Origin: Cordilura impudica
Lineage: Eukaryota; Arthropoda; Insecta; Diptera; Scathophagidae
Reading direction: 5' to 3'
DNA length: 64,000 nucleotides
Assembly (NCBI GenBank): GCA_963682025.1
Contig: OY821518.1
Span: 236,880,152 to 236,944,151, forward strand
Part shown: one piece after another, positions 1-11,866 of the stretch
Position numbering within the stretch: position 1 is the first letter of the stretch
How the letters are laid out: every line of letters begins with the position of its first letter
Made by a program: the position numbers and the translations under genes
The notes under the pieces: model-generated
Databases searched by the model: none
What the model saw: the letters and a program-made list of their open reading frames with translations, nothing else
What the model was told of the DNA's origin: nothing

Positions 1-418
1 ATTAACAAAAAACACCAAATATGATGTTTGTGTGTGTATTTTGTATAAAAGAAAACGAAAATTTGTAGTATATGTATATTTTGTTTTGTTGCAATTTCAA
101 TTTTTTTTTTTTCAACAAAAAACGTTTTTTAGTTAATAAAATTTGAATTAAAAAGATTTTCTTAAAAAAATATATTTTTCACATAATTTTCATAAAAAGG
201 CAAAAAGTTATGTACATATATTTTAAGTTTGTCATTTATGTTAGGCTTTTATTAACAAAAAAACAGAAAATATGATGTGGTGTATAAATGAAAACGAAAA
301 TTTTTATTTTTTTGTTGCAATTTTTTTTTTCAACAAAAATCGTTTTTTAATTAATAAAATTTTAATAAAAAAAAAAGATTTTCGTAAATAAAAATTAAAT
401 TTTTCATAAAAAAAAAAC

Positions 419-432
419 AAAAAGTTGTTGGG
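419..432 (-). terminator. 5S trailer and Pol III T5 terminator (representative, gene 1)
   Basis: Directly after mature position 120 comes a 9-nt trailer CCCAACAAC (432 to 424) and then TTTTT (423 to 419). This gives a primary transcript of about 130-135 nt, like the known 135-nt pre-5S RNA of D. melanogaster, which is trimmed at its 3' end. The trailer can pair with gene positions 110-117. In genes 41, 47, 49 and 50 the base after the fifth T is also T, giving a much longer T run. Confidence 0.85.
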
Positions 433-552
433 ATGCCAACAACACGCGGTGTTCCCAAGCGGTCCCCCATCTAAGTACTAACCGCGCCCGACGCTGCTTA
501 ATTTCGGTGATCGGACGAGAACCGATGTACTCAGCGTGGTATGGTCGTTGGC
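433..552 (-). rRNA. 5S rRNA gene 1
   Basis: The 5S rRNA of the large ribosomal subunit, transcribed by RNA polymerase III in the nucleus. The gene strand starts GCCAACGACCATACC and its core ends GTTGTTGGC at position 118; the 120-nt length follows the D. melanogaster mature RNA and would end in AT here. Helix I pairs GCCAAC with GTTGGC; the A box, intermediate element and C box are intact. From memory it differs from the D. melanogaster 5S by G instead of A near position 23. Upstream -8 is G, trailer 125 is A. This copy is the reference for all others in the window. Confidence 0.98.
452..499 (-). promoter_or_regulatory. 5S internal control region (representative, gene 1)
   Basis: Gene positions 54-66 hold the A box (AAGCAGCGTCGGG), followed by the intermediate element around 69-75 and the C box at 82-101 (GATGGGGGACCGCTTGGGAA). 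These are the binding sites for TFIIIA in animal 5S genes. They are intact in all copies except gene 12 (position 75) and gene 78 (position 66). Confidence 0.85.
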
Positions 553-670
553 GAAAGAACATGCTTTAAGTAACACCACATTCTGTCATTTCAAATAAAA
601 GCATATATTCAATATCTAAACGTTTATACATGCAGATACAATAACAGAATTATCATTACATGAGATACTT
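553..670 (-). promoter_or_regulatory. Conserved 5S upstream region (representative, gene 1)
   Basis: About 118 bp upstream of each gene is much better conserved across all units than the subrepeats and does not belong to them. Variation is confined to a few sites: -4 (T/C), -8 (G/A), -33 (C/T), -34 (A/C) and two deletions further out. Drosophila 5S genes are known to need upstream sequence around -30 as well as the internal promoter. I see no clear TATA box at -30 here; the nearest A/T-rich stretch is ACTTAAAG at about -20 to -13. Confidence 0.6.
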
Positions 671-1138
671 ATGTATATATATTTTAACTTTGTCATTGAT
701 GTTAGGCTTTTATTAACAAAAAACACCAAATATGATGTTTGTGTGTGTATTTTGTATAAAAGAAAACGAAAATTTGTAGTATATGTATATTTTGTTTTGT
801 TGCAATTTCAATTTTTTTTTTTTCAACAAAAAACGTTTTTTAGTTAATAAAATTTGAATTAAAAAGATTTTCTTAAAAAAATATATTTTTCACATAATTT
901 TCATAAAAAGGCAAAAAGTTATGTACATATATTTTAAGTTTGTCATTTATGTTAGGCTTTTATTAACAAAAAAACAGAAAATATGATGTGGTGTATAAAT
1001 GAAAACGAAAATTTTTATTTTTTTGTTGCAATTTTTTTTTTCAACAAAAATCGTTTTTTAATTAATAAAATTTTAATAAAAAAAAAAGATTTTCGTAAAT
1101 AAAAATTAAATTTTTCATAAAAAAAAAACAAAAAGTTG
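671..1138. repeat. Representative spacer subrepeats A and B
   Basis: Subrepeat A begins near 671 ('atgtatatatattttaac') and subrepeat B near 921 ('atgtacatatattttaag'). They then run in parallel: gttaggcttttattaac, an 'aatatgatgt' motif, 'gtataaaa/gtataaat', 'gaaaacgaaaattt', 'gttgcaattt', a T tract, 'caacaaaaa-cgttttttaattaataaaattt', 'gattttc' and 'cataaaaa...caaaaagtt'. B is about 30 bp shorter. Both end in caaaaagtt, which in B is the Pol III T5 terminator of the 5S gene. All units show the same structure. Confidence 0.92.
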
Positions 1139-1143
1139 TTGGG

Positions 1144-1263
1144 ATGCCAACAACACGCGGTGTTCCCAAGCGGTCCCCCATCTAAGTACTAACCGCGCCC
1201 GACGCTGCTTAATTTCGGTGATCGGACGAGAACCGATGTACTCAGCGTGGTATGGTCGTTGGC
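1144..1263 (-). rRNA. 5S rRNA gene 2
   Basis: Spacing 711 bp. Same gene sequence as gene 1; -8 is A, the only such copy in block 1; trailer 125 A. Confidence 0.97.
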
Positions 1264-1859
1264 GAAAGAATATGCTTTAAGTAACACCACATTCTGTCAT
1301 TTCAAATAAAAGCATATATTCAATATCTAAACGTTTATACATGCAGATACAATAACAGAATTATCATTACATGAGATACTTATGTATATATATTTTAACT
1401 TTGTCATTGATGTTAGGCTTTTATTAACAAAAAACACCAAATATGATGTTTGTGTGTGTATTTTGTATAAAAGAAAACGAAAATTTGTAGTATATGTATA
1501 TTTTGTTTTGTTGCAATTTCAATTTTTTTTTTTTTCAACAAAAAACGTTTTTTAGTTAATAAAATTTGAATTAAAAAGATTTTCTTAAAAAAATATATTT
1601 TTCACATAATTTTCATAAAAAGGCAAAAAGTTATGTACATATATTTTAAGTTTGTCATTTATGTTAGGCTTTTATTAACAAAAAAACAGAAAATATGATG
1701 TGGTGTATAAATGAAAACGAAAATTTTTATTTTTTTTTTTGTTGCAATTTTTTTTTTCAACAAAAATCGTTTTTTAATTAATAAAATTTTAATAAAAAAA
1801 AAAGATTTTCGTAAATAAAAATTAAATTTTTCATAAAAAAAAAACAAAAAGTTGTTGGG

Positions 1860-1979
1860 ATGCCAACAACACGCGGTGTTCCCAAGCGGTCCCCCATCTA
1901 AGTACTAACCGCGCCCGACGCTGCTTAATTTCGGTGATCGGACGAGAACCGATGTACTCAGCGTGGTATGGTCGTTGGC
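1860..1979 (-). rRNA. 5S rRNA gene 3
   Basis: Spacing 716 bp, from longer T tracts near 1,520-1,750. -8 G; trailer 125 A. First gene of the six-unit period. Confidence 0.97.
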
Positions 1980-2570
1980 GAAAGAACATGCTTTAAGTAA
2001 CACCACATTCTGTCATTTCAAATAAAAGCATATATTCAATATCTAAACGTTTATACATGCAGATACAATAACAGAATTATCATTACATGAGATACTTATG
2101 TATATATATTTTAACTTTGTCATTGATGTTAGGCTTTTATTAACAAAAAACACCAAATATGATGTTTGTGTGTGTATTTTGTATAAAAGAAAACGAAAAT
2201 TTGTAGTATATGTATATTTTGTTTTGTTGCAATTTCAATTTTTTTTTTTTCAACAAAAAACGTTTTTTAGTTAATAAAATTTGAATTAAAAAGATTTTCT
2301 TAAAAAAATATATTTTTCACATAATTTTCATAAAAAGGCAAAAAGTTATGTACATATATTTTAAGTTTGTCATTTATGTTAGGCTTTTATTAACAAAAAA
2401 ACAGAAAATATGATGTGGTGTATAAATGAAAACGAAAATTTTTATTTTTTTGTTGCAATTTTTTTTTTCAACAAAAATCGTTTTTTAATTAATAAAATTT
2501 TAATAAAAAAAAAAGATTTTCGTAAATAAAAATTAAATTTTTCATAAAAAAAAAACAAAAAGTTGTTGGG

Positions 2571-2690
2571 ATGCCAACAACACGCGGTGTTCCCAAGCGG
2601 TCCCCCATCTAAGTACTAACCGCGCCCGACGCTGCTTAATTTCGGTGATCGGACGAGAACCGATGTACTCAGCGTGGTATGGTCGTTGGC
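2571..2690 (-). rRNA. 5S rRNA gene 4
   Basis: Spacing 711 bp; -8 G; trailer 125 A. Confidence 0.97.
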
Positions 2691-3280
2691 GAAAGAACAT
2701 GCTTTAAGTAACACCACATTCTGTCATTTCAAATAAAAGCATATATTCAATATCTAAACGTTTATACATGCAGATACAATAACAGAATTATCATTACATG
2801 AGATACTTATGTATATATATTTTAACTTTGTCATTGATGTTAGGCTTTTATTAACAAAAAACACCAAATATGATGTTTGTGTGTGTATTTTGTATAAAAG
2901 AAAACGAAAATTTGTAGTATATGTATATTTTGTTTTGTTGCAATTTCAATTTTTTTTTTTTCAACAAAAAACGTTTTTTAGTTAATAAAATTTGAATTAA
3001 AAAGATTTTCTTAAAAAAATATATTTTTCACATAATTTTCATAAAAAGGCAAAAAGTTATGTACATATATTTTAAGTTTGTCATTTATGTTAGGCTTTTA
3101 TTAACAAAAAAACAGAAAATATGATGTGGTGTATAAATGAAAACGAAAATTTTTATTTTTTTGTTGCAATTTTTTTTTTCAACAAAAATCGTTTTTTAAT
3201 TAATAAAATTTTAATAAAAAAAAAGATTTTCGTAAATAAAAATTAAATTTTTCATAAAAAAAAAACAAAAAGTTGTTGGG

Positions 3281-3400
3281 ATGCCAACAACACGCGGTGT
3301 TCCCAAGCGGTCCCCCATCTAAGTACTAACCGCGCCCGACGCTGCTTAATTTCGGTGATCGGACGAGAACCGATGTACTCAGCGTGGTATGGTCGTTGGC
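3281..3400 (-). rRNA. 5S rRNA gene 5
   Basis: Spacing 710 bp; -8 G; trailer 125 A. Confidence 0.97.
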
Positions 3401-3990
3401 GAAAGAACATGCTTTAAGTAACACCACATTCTGTCATTTCAAATAAAAGCATATATTCAATATCTAAACGTTTATACATGCAGATACAATAACAGAATTA
3501 TCATTACATGAGATACTTATGTATATATATTTTAACTTTGTCATTGATGTTAGGCTTTTATTAACAAAAAACACCAAATATGATGTTTGTGTGTGTATTT
3601 TGTATAAAAGAAAACGAAAATTTGTAGTATATGTATATTTTGTTTTGTTGCAATTTCAATTTTTTTTTTTTCAACAAAAAACGTTTTTTAGTTAATAAAA
3701 TTTGAATTAAAAAGATTTTCTTAAAAAAATATATTTTTCACATAATTTTCATAAAAAGGCAAAAAGTTATGTACATATATTTTAAGTTTGTCATTTATGT
3801 TAGGCTTTTATTAACAAAAAAACAGAAAATATGATGTGGTGTATAAATGAAAACGAAAATTTTTATTTTTTTGTTGCAATTTTTTTTTTCAACAAAAATC
3901 GTTTTTTAATTAATAAAATTTTAATAAAAAAAAAGATTTTCGTAAATAAAAATTAAATTTTTCATAAAAAAAAAACAAAAAGTTGTTGGG

Positions 3991-4110
3991 ATGCCAACAA
4001 CACGCGGTGTTCCCAAGCGGTCCCCCATCTAAGTACTAACCGCGCCCGACGCTGCTTAATTTCGGTGATCGGACGAGAACCGATGTACTCAGCGTGGTAT
4101 GGTCGTTGGC
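3991..4110 (-). rRNA. 5S rRNA gene 6
   Basis: Spacing 710 bp. Its upstream region lacks about 31 bp (junction near 4,160), roughly 50 bp before the start site; the proximal 48 bp are kept. Confidence 0.97.
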
Positions 4111-4670
4111 GAAAGAACATGCTTTAAGTAACACCACATTCTGTCATTTCAAATAAAAGCAGATACAATAACAGAATTATCATTACATGAGATACTTATG
4201 TATATATATTTTAACTTTGTCATTGATGTTAGGCTTTTATTAACAAAAAACACCAAATATGATGTTTGTGTGTGTATTTTGTATAAAAGAAAACGAAAAT
4301 TTGTAGTATATGTATATTTTGTTTTGTTGCAATTTCAATTTTTTTTTTTCAACAAAAAACGTTTTTTAGTTAATAAAATTTGAATTAAAAAGATTTTCTT
4401 AAAAAAATATATTTTTCACATAATTTTCATAAAAAGGCAAAAAGTTATGTACATATATTTTAAGTTTGTCATTTATGTTAGGCTTTTATTAACAAAAAAA
4501 CAGAAAATATGATGTGGTGTATAAATGAAAACGAAAATTTTTATTTTTTTGTTGCAATTTTTTTTTTCAACAAAAATCGTTTTTTAATTAATAAAATTTT
4601 AATAAAAAAAAAAAGATTTTCGTAAATAAAAATTAAATTTTTCATAAAAAAAAAACAAAAAGTTGTTGGG

Positions 4671-4790
4671 ATGCCAACAACACGCGGTGTTCCCAAGCGG
4701 TCCCCCATCTAAGTACTAACCGCGCCCGACGCTGCTTAATTTCGGTGATCGGACGAGAACCGATGTACTCAGCGTGGTATGGTCGTTGGC
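4671..4790 (-). rRNA. 5S rRNA gene 7
   Basis: Spacing 680 bp because of the deletion upstream of gene 6. -8 G; trailer 125 A. A tgtaaaaaag variant lies in the spacer to its right (near 4,995). Confidence 0.97.
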
Positions 4791-5381
4791 GAAAGAACAT
4801 GCTTTAAGTAACACCACATTCTGTCATTTCAAATAAAAGCATATATTCAATATCTAAACGTTTATACATGCAGATACAATAACAGAATTATCATTACATG
4901 AGATACTTATGTATATATATTTTAACTTTGTCATTGATGTTAGGCTTTTATTAACAAAAAACACCAAATATGATGTTTGTGTGTGTATTTTGTAAAAAAG
5001 AAAACGAAAATTTGTAGTATATGTATATTTTGTTTTGTTGCAATTTCAATTTTTTTTTTTTCAACAAAAAACGTTTTTTAGTTAATAAAATTTGAATTAA
5101 AAAGATTTTCTTAAAAAAATATATTTTTCACATAATTTTCATAAAAAGGCAAAAAGTTATGTACATATATTTTAAGTTTGTCATTTATGTTAGGCTTTTA
5201 TTAACAAAAAAACAGAAAATATGATGTGGTGTATAAATGAAAACGAAAATTTTTATTTTTTTGTTGCAATTTTTTTTTTCAACAAAAATCGTTTTTTAAT
5301 TAATAAAATTTTAATAAAAAAAAAAGATTTTCGTAAATAAAAATTAAATTTTTCATAAAAAAAAAACAAAAAGTTGTTGGG

Positions 5382-5501
5382 ATGCCAACAACACGCGGTG
5401 TTCCCAAGCGGTCCCCCATCTAAGTACTAACCGCGCCCGACGCTGCTTAATTTCGGTGATCGGACGAGAACCGATGTACTCAGCGTGGTATGGTCGTTGG
5501 C
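5382..5501 (-). rRNA. 5S rRNA gene 8
   Basis: Spacing 711 bp; -8 G; trailer 125 A. Confidence 0.97.
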
Positions 5502-6092
5502 GAAAGAACATGCTTTAAGTAACACCACATTCTGTCATTTCAAATAAAAGCATATATTCAATATCTAAACGTTTATACATGCAGATACAATAACAGAATT
5601 ATCATTACATGAGATACTTATGTATATATATTTTAACTTTGTCATTGATGTTAGGCTTTTATTAACAAAAAACACCAAATATGATGTTTGTGTGTGTATT
5701 TTGTATAAAAGAAAACGAAAATTTGTAGTATATGTATATTTTGTTTTGTTGCAATTTCAATTTTTTTTTTTTCAACAAAAAACGTTTTTTAGTTAATAAA
5801 ATTTGAATTAAAAAGATTTTCTTAAAAAAATATATTTTTCACATAATTTTCATAAAAAGGCAAAAAGTTATGTACATATATTTTAAGTTTGTCATTTATG
5901 TTAGGCTTTTATTAACAAAAAAACAGAAAATATGATGTGGTGTATAAATGAAAACGAAAATTTTTATTTTTTTGTTGCAATTTTTTTTTTCAACAAAAAT
6001 CGTTTTTTAATTAATAAAATTTTAATAAAAAAAAAAGATTTTCGTAAATAAAAATTAAATTTTTCATAAAAAAAAAACAAAAAGTTGTTGGG

Positions 6093-6212
6093 ATGCCAAC
6101 AACACGCGGTGTTCCCAAGCGGTCCCCCATCTAAGTACTAACCGCGCCCGACGCTGCTTAATTTCGGTGATCGGACGAGAACCGATGTACTCAGCGTGGT
6201 ATGGTCGTTGGC
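6093..6212 (-). rRNA. 5S rRNA gene 9
   Basis: Spacing 711 bp; counterpart of gene 3 in the six-unit period. Confidence 0.97.
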
Positions 6213-6803
6213 GAAAGAACATGCTTTAAGTAACACCACATTCTGTCATTTCAAATAAAAGCATATATTCAATATCTAAACGTTTATACATGCAGATACA
6301 ATAACAGAATTATCATTACATGAGATACTTATGTATATATATTTTAACTTTGTCATTGATGTTAGGCTTTTATTAACAAAAAACACCAAATATGATGTTT
6401 GTGTGTGTATTTTGTATAAAAGAAAACGAAAATTTGTAGTATATGTATATTTTGTTTTGTTGCAATTTCAATTTTTTTTTTTTCAACAAAAAACGTTTTT
6501 TAGTTAATAAAATTTGAATTAAAAAGATTTTCTTAAAAAAATATATTTTTCACATAATTTTCATAAAAAGGCAAAAAGTTATGTACATATATTTTAAGTT
6601 TGTCATTTATGTTAGGCTTTTATTAACAAAAAAACAGAAAATATGATGTGGTGTATAAATGAAAACGAAAATTTTTATTTTTTTGTTGCAATTTTTTTTT
6701 TCAACAAAAATCGTTTTTTAATTAATAAAATTTTAATAAAAAAAAAAGATTTTCGTAAATAAAAATTAAATTTTTCATAAAAAAAAAACAAAAAGTTGTT
6801 GGG

Positions 6804-6923
6804 ATGCCAACAACACGCGGTGTTCCCAAGCGGTCCCCCATCTAAGTACTAACCGCGCCCGACGCTGCTTAATTTCGGTGATCGGACGAGAACCGATGTA
6901 CTCAGCGTGGTATGGTCGTTGGC
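6804..6923 (-). rRNA. 5S rRNA gene 10
   Basis: Spacing 711 bp; counterpart of gene 4. Confidence 0.97.
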
Positions 6924-7513
6924 GAAAGAACATGCTTTAAGTAACACCACATTCTGTCATTTCAAATAAAAGCATATATTCAATATCTAAACGTTTATAC
7001 ATGCAGATACAATAACAGAATTATCATTACATGAGATACTTATGTATATATATTTTAACTTTGTCATTGATGTTAGGCTTTTATTAACAAAAAACACCAA
7101 ATATGATGTTTGTGTGTGTATTTTGTATAAAAGAAAACGAAAATTTGTAGTATATGTATATTTTGTTTTGTTGCAATTTCAATTTTTTTTTTTTCAACAA
7201 AAAACGTTTTTTAGTTAATAAAATTTGAATTAAAAAGATTTTCTTAAAAAAATATATTTTTCACATAATTTTCATAAAAAGGCAAAAAGTTATGTACATA
7301 TATTTTAAGTTTGTCATTTATGTTAGGCTTTTATTAACAAAAAAACAGAAAATATGATGTGGTGTATAAATGAAAACGAAAATTTTTATTTTTTTGTTGC
7401 AATTTTTTTTTTCAACAAAAATCGTTTTTTAATTAATAAAATTTTAATAAAAAAAAAGATTTTCGTAAATAAAAATTAAATTTTTCATAAAAAAAAAACA
7501 AAAAGTTGTTGGG

Positions 7514-7633
7514 ATGCCAACAACACGCGGTGTTCCCAAGCGGTCCCCCATCTAAGTACTAACCGCGCCCGACGCTGCTTAATTTCGGTGATCGGACGAG
7601 AACCGATGTACTCAGCGTGGTATGGTCGTTGGC
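7514..7633 (-). rRNA. 5S rRNA gene 11
   Basis: Spacing 710 bp; counterpart of gene 5. Confidence 0.97.
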
Positions 7634-8223
7634 GAAAGAACATGCTTTAAGTAACACCACATTCTGTCATTTCAAATAAAAGCATATATTCAATATCTAA
7701 ACGTTTATACATGCAGATACAATAACAGAATTATCATTACATGAGATACTTATGTATATATATTTTAACTTTGTCATTGATGTTAGGCTTTTATTAACAA
7801 AAAACACCAAATATGATGTTTGTGTGTGTATTTTGTATAAAAGAAAACGAAAATTTGTAGTATATGTATATTTTGTTTTGTTGCAATTTCAATTTTTTTT
7901 TTTTCAACAAAAAACGTTTTTTAGTTAATAAAATTTGAATTAAAAAGATTTTCTTAAAAAAATATATTTTTCACATAATTTTCATAAAAAGGCAAAAAGT
8001 TATGTACATATATTTTAAGTTTGTCATTTATGTTAGGCTTTTATTAACAAAAAAACAGAAAATATGATGTGGTGTATAAATGAAAACGAAAATTTTTATT
8101 TTTTTGTTGCAATTTTTTTTTTCAACAAAAATCGTTTTTTAATTAATAAAATTTTAATAAAAAAAAAGATTTTCGTAAATAAAAATTAAATTTTTCATAA
8201 AAAAAAAACAAAAAGTTGTTGGG

Positions 8224-8343
8224 ATGCCAACAACACGCGGTGTTCCCAAGCGGTCCCCCATCTAAGTAGTAACCGCGCCCGACGCTGCTTAATTTCGGTG
8301 ATCGGACGAGAACCGATGTACTCAGCGTGGTATGGTCGTTGGC
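8224..8343 (-). rRNA. 5S rRNA gene 12, variant at position 75
   Basis: Counterpart of gene 6, spacing 710 bp, with the same upstream deletion (junction near 8,393). Plus-strand base 8,269 is G instead of C, so RNA position 75 is C instead of G. That site lies at the end of the intermediate promoter element and near loop E of the RNA, so promoter strength or folding could be affected. May be a variant gene or a decaying copy. Confidence 0.95.
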
Positions 8344-8903
8344 GAAAGAACATGCTTTAAGTAACACCACATTCTGTCATTTCAAATAAAAGCAGATACA
8401 ATAACAGAATTATCATTACATGAGATACTTATGTATATATATTTTAACTTTGTCATTGATGTTAGGCTTTTATTAACAAAAAACACCAAATATGATGTTT
8501 GTGTGTGTATTTTGTATAAAAGAAAACGAAAATTTGTAGTATATGTATATTTTGTTTTGTTGCAATTTCAATTTTTTTTTTTCAACAAAAAACGTTTTTT
8601 AGTTAATAAAATTTGAATTAAAAAGATTTTCTTAAAAAAATATATTTTTCACATAATTTTCATAAAAAGGCAAAAAGTTATGTACATATATTTTAAGTTT
8701 GTCATTTATGTTAGGCTTTTATTAACAAAAAAACAGAAAATATGATGTGGTGTATAAATGAAAACGAAAATTTTTATTTTTTTGTTGCAATTTTTTTTTT
8801 CAACAAAAATCGTTTTTTAATTAATAAAATTTTAATAAAAAAAAAAAGATTTTCGTAAATAAAAATTAAATTTTTCATAAAAAAAAAACAAAAAGTTGTT
8901 GGG

Positions 8904-9023
8904 ATGCCAACAACACGCGGTGTTCCCAAGCGGTCCCCCATCTAAGTACTAACCGCGCCCGACGCTGCTTAATTTCGGTGATCGGACGAGAACCGATGTA
9001 CTCAGCGTGGTATGGTCGTTGGC
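8904..9023 (-). rRNA. 5S rRNA gene 13
   Basis: Spacing 680 bp; counterpart of gene 7, with the tgtaaaaaag variant near 9,228. Confidence 0.97.
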
Positions 9024-9614
9024 GAAAGAACATGCTTTAAGTAACACCACATTCTGTCATTTCAAATAAAAGCATATATTCAATATCTAAACGTTTATAC
9101 ATGCAGATACAATAACAGAATTATCATTACATGAGATACTTATGTATATATATTTTAACTTTGTCATTGATGTTAGGCTTTTATTAACAAAAAACACCAA
9201 ATATGATGTTTGTGTGTGTATTTTGTAAAAAAGAAAACGAAAATTTGTAGTATATGTATATTTTGTTTTGTTGCAATTTCAATTTTTTTTTTTTCAACAA
9301 AAAACGTTTTTTAGTTAATAAAATTTGAATTAAAAAGATTTTCTTAAAAAAATATATTTTTCACATAATTTTCATAAAAAGGCAAAAAGTTATGTACATA
9401 TATTTTAAGTTTGTCATTTATGTTAGGCTTTTATTAACAAAAAAACAGAAAATATGATGTGGTGTATAAATGAAAACGAAAATTTTTATTTTTTTGTTGC
9501 AATTTTTTTTTTCAACAAAAATCGTTTTTTAATTAATAAAATTTTAATAAAAAAAAAAGATTTTCGTAAATAAAAATTAAATTTTTCATAAAAAAAAAAC
9601 AAAAAGTTGTTGGG

Positions 9615-9734
9615 ATGCCAACAACACGCGGTGTTCCCAAGCGGTCCCCCATCTAAGTACTAACCGCGCCCGACGCTGCTTAATTTCGGTGATCGGACGA
9701 GAACCGATGTACTCAGCGTGGTATGGTCGTTGGC
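9615..9734 (-). rRNA. 5S rRNA gene 14
   Basis: Spacing 711 bp; counterpart of gene 8. Confidence 0.97.
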
Positions 9735-10325
9735 GAAAGAACATGCTTTAAGTAACACCACATTCTGTCATTTCAAATAAAAGCATATATTCAATATCTA
9801 AACGTTTATACATGCAGATACAATAACAGAATTATCATTACATGAGATACTTATGTATATATATTTTAACTTTGTCATTGATGTTAGGCTTTTATTAACA
9901 AAAAACACCAAATATGATGTTTGTGTGTGTATTTTGTATAAAAGAAAACGAAAATTTGTAGTATATGTATATTTTGTTTTGTTGCAATTTCAATTTTTTT
10001 TTTTTCAACAAAAAACGTTTTTTAGTTAATAAAATTTGAATTAAAAAGATTTTCTTAAAAAAATATATTTTTCACATAATTTTCATAAAAAGGCAAAAAG
10101 TTATGTACATATATTTTAAGTTTGTCATTTATGTTAGGCTTTTATTAACAAAAAAACAGAAAATATGATGTGGTGTATAAATGAAAACGAAAATTTTTAT
10201 TTTTTTGTTGCAATTTTTTTTTTCAACAAAAATCGTTTTTTAATTAATAAAATTTTAATAAAAAAAAAAGATTTTCGTAAATAAAAATTAAATTTTTCAT
10301 AAAAAAAAAACAAAAAGTTGTTGGG

Positions 10326-10445
10326 ATGCCAACAACACGCGGTGTTCCCAAGCGGTCCCCCATCTAAGTACTAACCGCGCCCGACGCTGCTTAATTTCGG
10401 TGATCGGACGAGAACCGATGTACTCAGCGTGGTATGGTCGTTGGC
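10326..10445 (-). rRNA. 5S rRNA gene 15
   Basis: Spacing 711 bp; -8 G; counterpart of gene 9. Confidence 0.97.
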
Positions 10446-11036
10446 GAAAGAACATGCTTTAAGTAACACCACATTCTGTCATTTCAAATAAAAGCATATA
10501 TTCAATATCTAAACGTTTATACATGCAGATACAATAACAGAATTATCATTACATGAGATACTTATGTATATATATTTTAACTTTGTCATTGATGTTAGGC
10601 TTTTATTAACAAAAAACACCAAATATGATGTTTGTGTGTGTATTTTGTATAAAAGAAAACGAAAATTTGTAGTATATGTATATTTTGTTTTGTTGCAATT
10701 TCAATTTTTTTTTTTTCAACAAAAAACGTTTTTTAGTTAATAAAATTTGAATTAAAAAGATTTTCTTAAAAAAATATATTTTTCACATAATTTTCATAAA
10801 AAGGCAAAAAGTTATGTACATATATTTTAAGTTTGTCATTTATGTTAGGCTTTTATTAACAAAAAAACAGAAAATATGATGTGGTGTATAAATGAAAACG
10901 AAAATTTTTATTTTTTTGTTGCAATTTTTTTTTTCAACAAAAATCGTTTTTTAATTAATAAAATTTTAATAAAAAAAAAAGATTTTCGTAAATAAAAATT
11001 AAATTTTTCATAAAAAAAAAACAAAAAGTTGTTGGG

Positions 11037-11156
11037 ATGCCAACAACACGCGGTGTTCCCAAGCGGTCCCCCATCTAAGTACTAACCGCGCCCGACGCTG
11101 CTTAATTTCGGTGATCGGACGAGAACCGATGTACTCAGCGTGGTATGGTCGTTGGC
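11037..11156 (-). rRNA. 5S rRNA gene 16
   Basis: Spacing 711 bp; counterpart of gene 10. Confidence 0.97.
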
Positions 11157-11746
11157 GAAAGAACATGCTTTAAGTAACACCACATTCTGTCATTTCAAAT
11201 AAAAGCATATATTCAATATCTAAACGTTTATACATGCAGATACAATAACAGAATTATCATTACATGAGATACTTATGTATATATATTTTAACTTTGTCAT
11301 TGATGTTAGGCTTTTATTAACAAAAAACACCAAATATGATGTTTGTGTGTGTATTTTGTATAAAAGAAAACGAAAATTTGTAGTATATGTATATTTTGTT
11401 TTGTTGCAATTTCAATTTTTTTTTTTCAACAAAAAACGTTTTTTAGTTAATAAAATTTGAATTAAAAAGATTTTCTTAAAAAAATATATTTTTCACATAA
11501 TTTTCATAAAAAGGCAAAAAGTTATGTACATATATTTTAAGTTTGTCATTTATGTTAGGCTTTTATTAACAAAAAAACAGAAAATATGATGTGGTGTATA
11601 AATGAAAACGAAAATTTTTATTTTTTTGTTGCAATTTTTTTTTTCAACAAAAATCGTTTTTTAATTAATAAAATTTTAATAAAAAAAAAAGATTTTCGTA
11701 AATAAAAATTAAATTTTTCATAAAAAAAAAACAAAAAGTTGTTGGG

Positions 11747-11866
11747 ATGCCAACAACACGCGGTGTTCCCAAGCGGTCCCCCATCTAAGTACTAACCGCG
11801 CCCGACGCTGCTTAATTTCGGTGATCGGACGAGAACCGATGTACTCAGCGTGGTATGGTCGTTGGC
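11747..11866 (-). rRNA. 5S rRNA gene 17
   Basis: Spacing 710 bp; counterpart of gene 11. Confidence 0.97.

Noticed and set aside
771..781. TATAAAAG and TATAAATG motifs on the plus strand in the subrepeats as Pol II promoters
   Set aside because: They point away from the 5S gene, lie in A/T-rich repeats, and no downstream gene exists.
1659..1847. Short open frames of 60-90 codons in the 5S spacers, on both strands, throughout 1-56,620
   Set aside because: They arise from T and A tracts (poly-F, poly-K), recur only because the spacer recurs, vanish when a homopolymer changes by one base, and some run into the 5S gene antisense.
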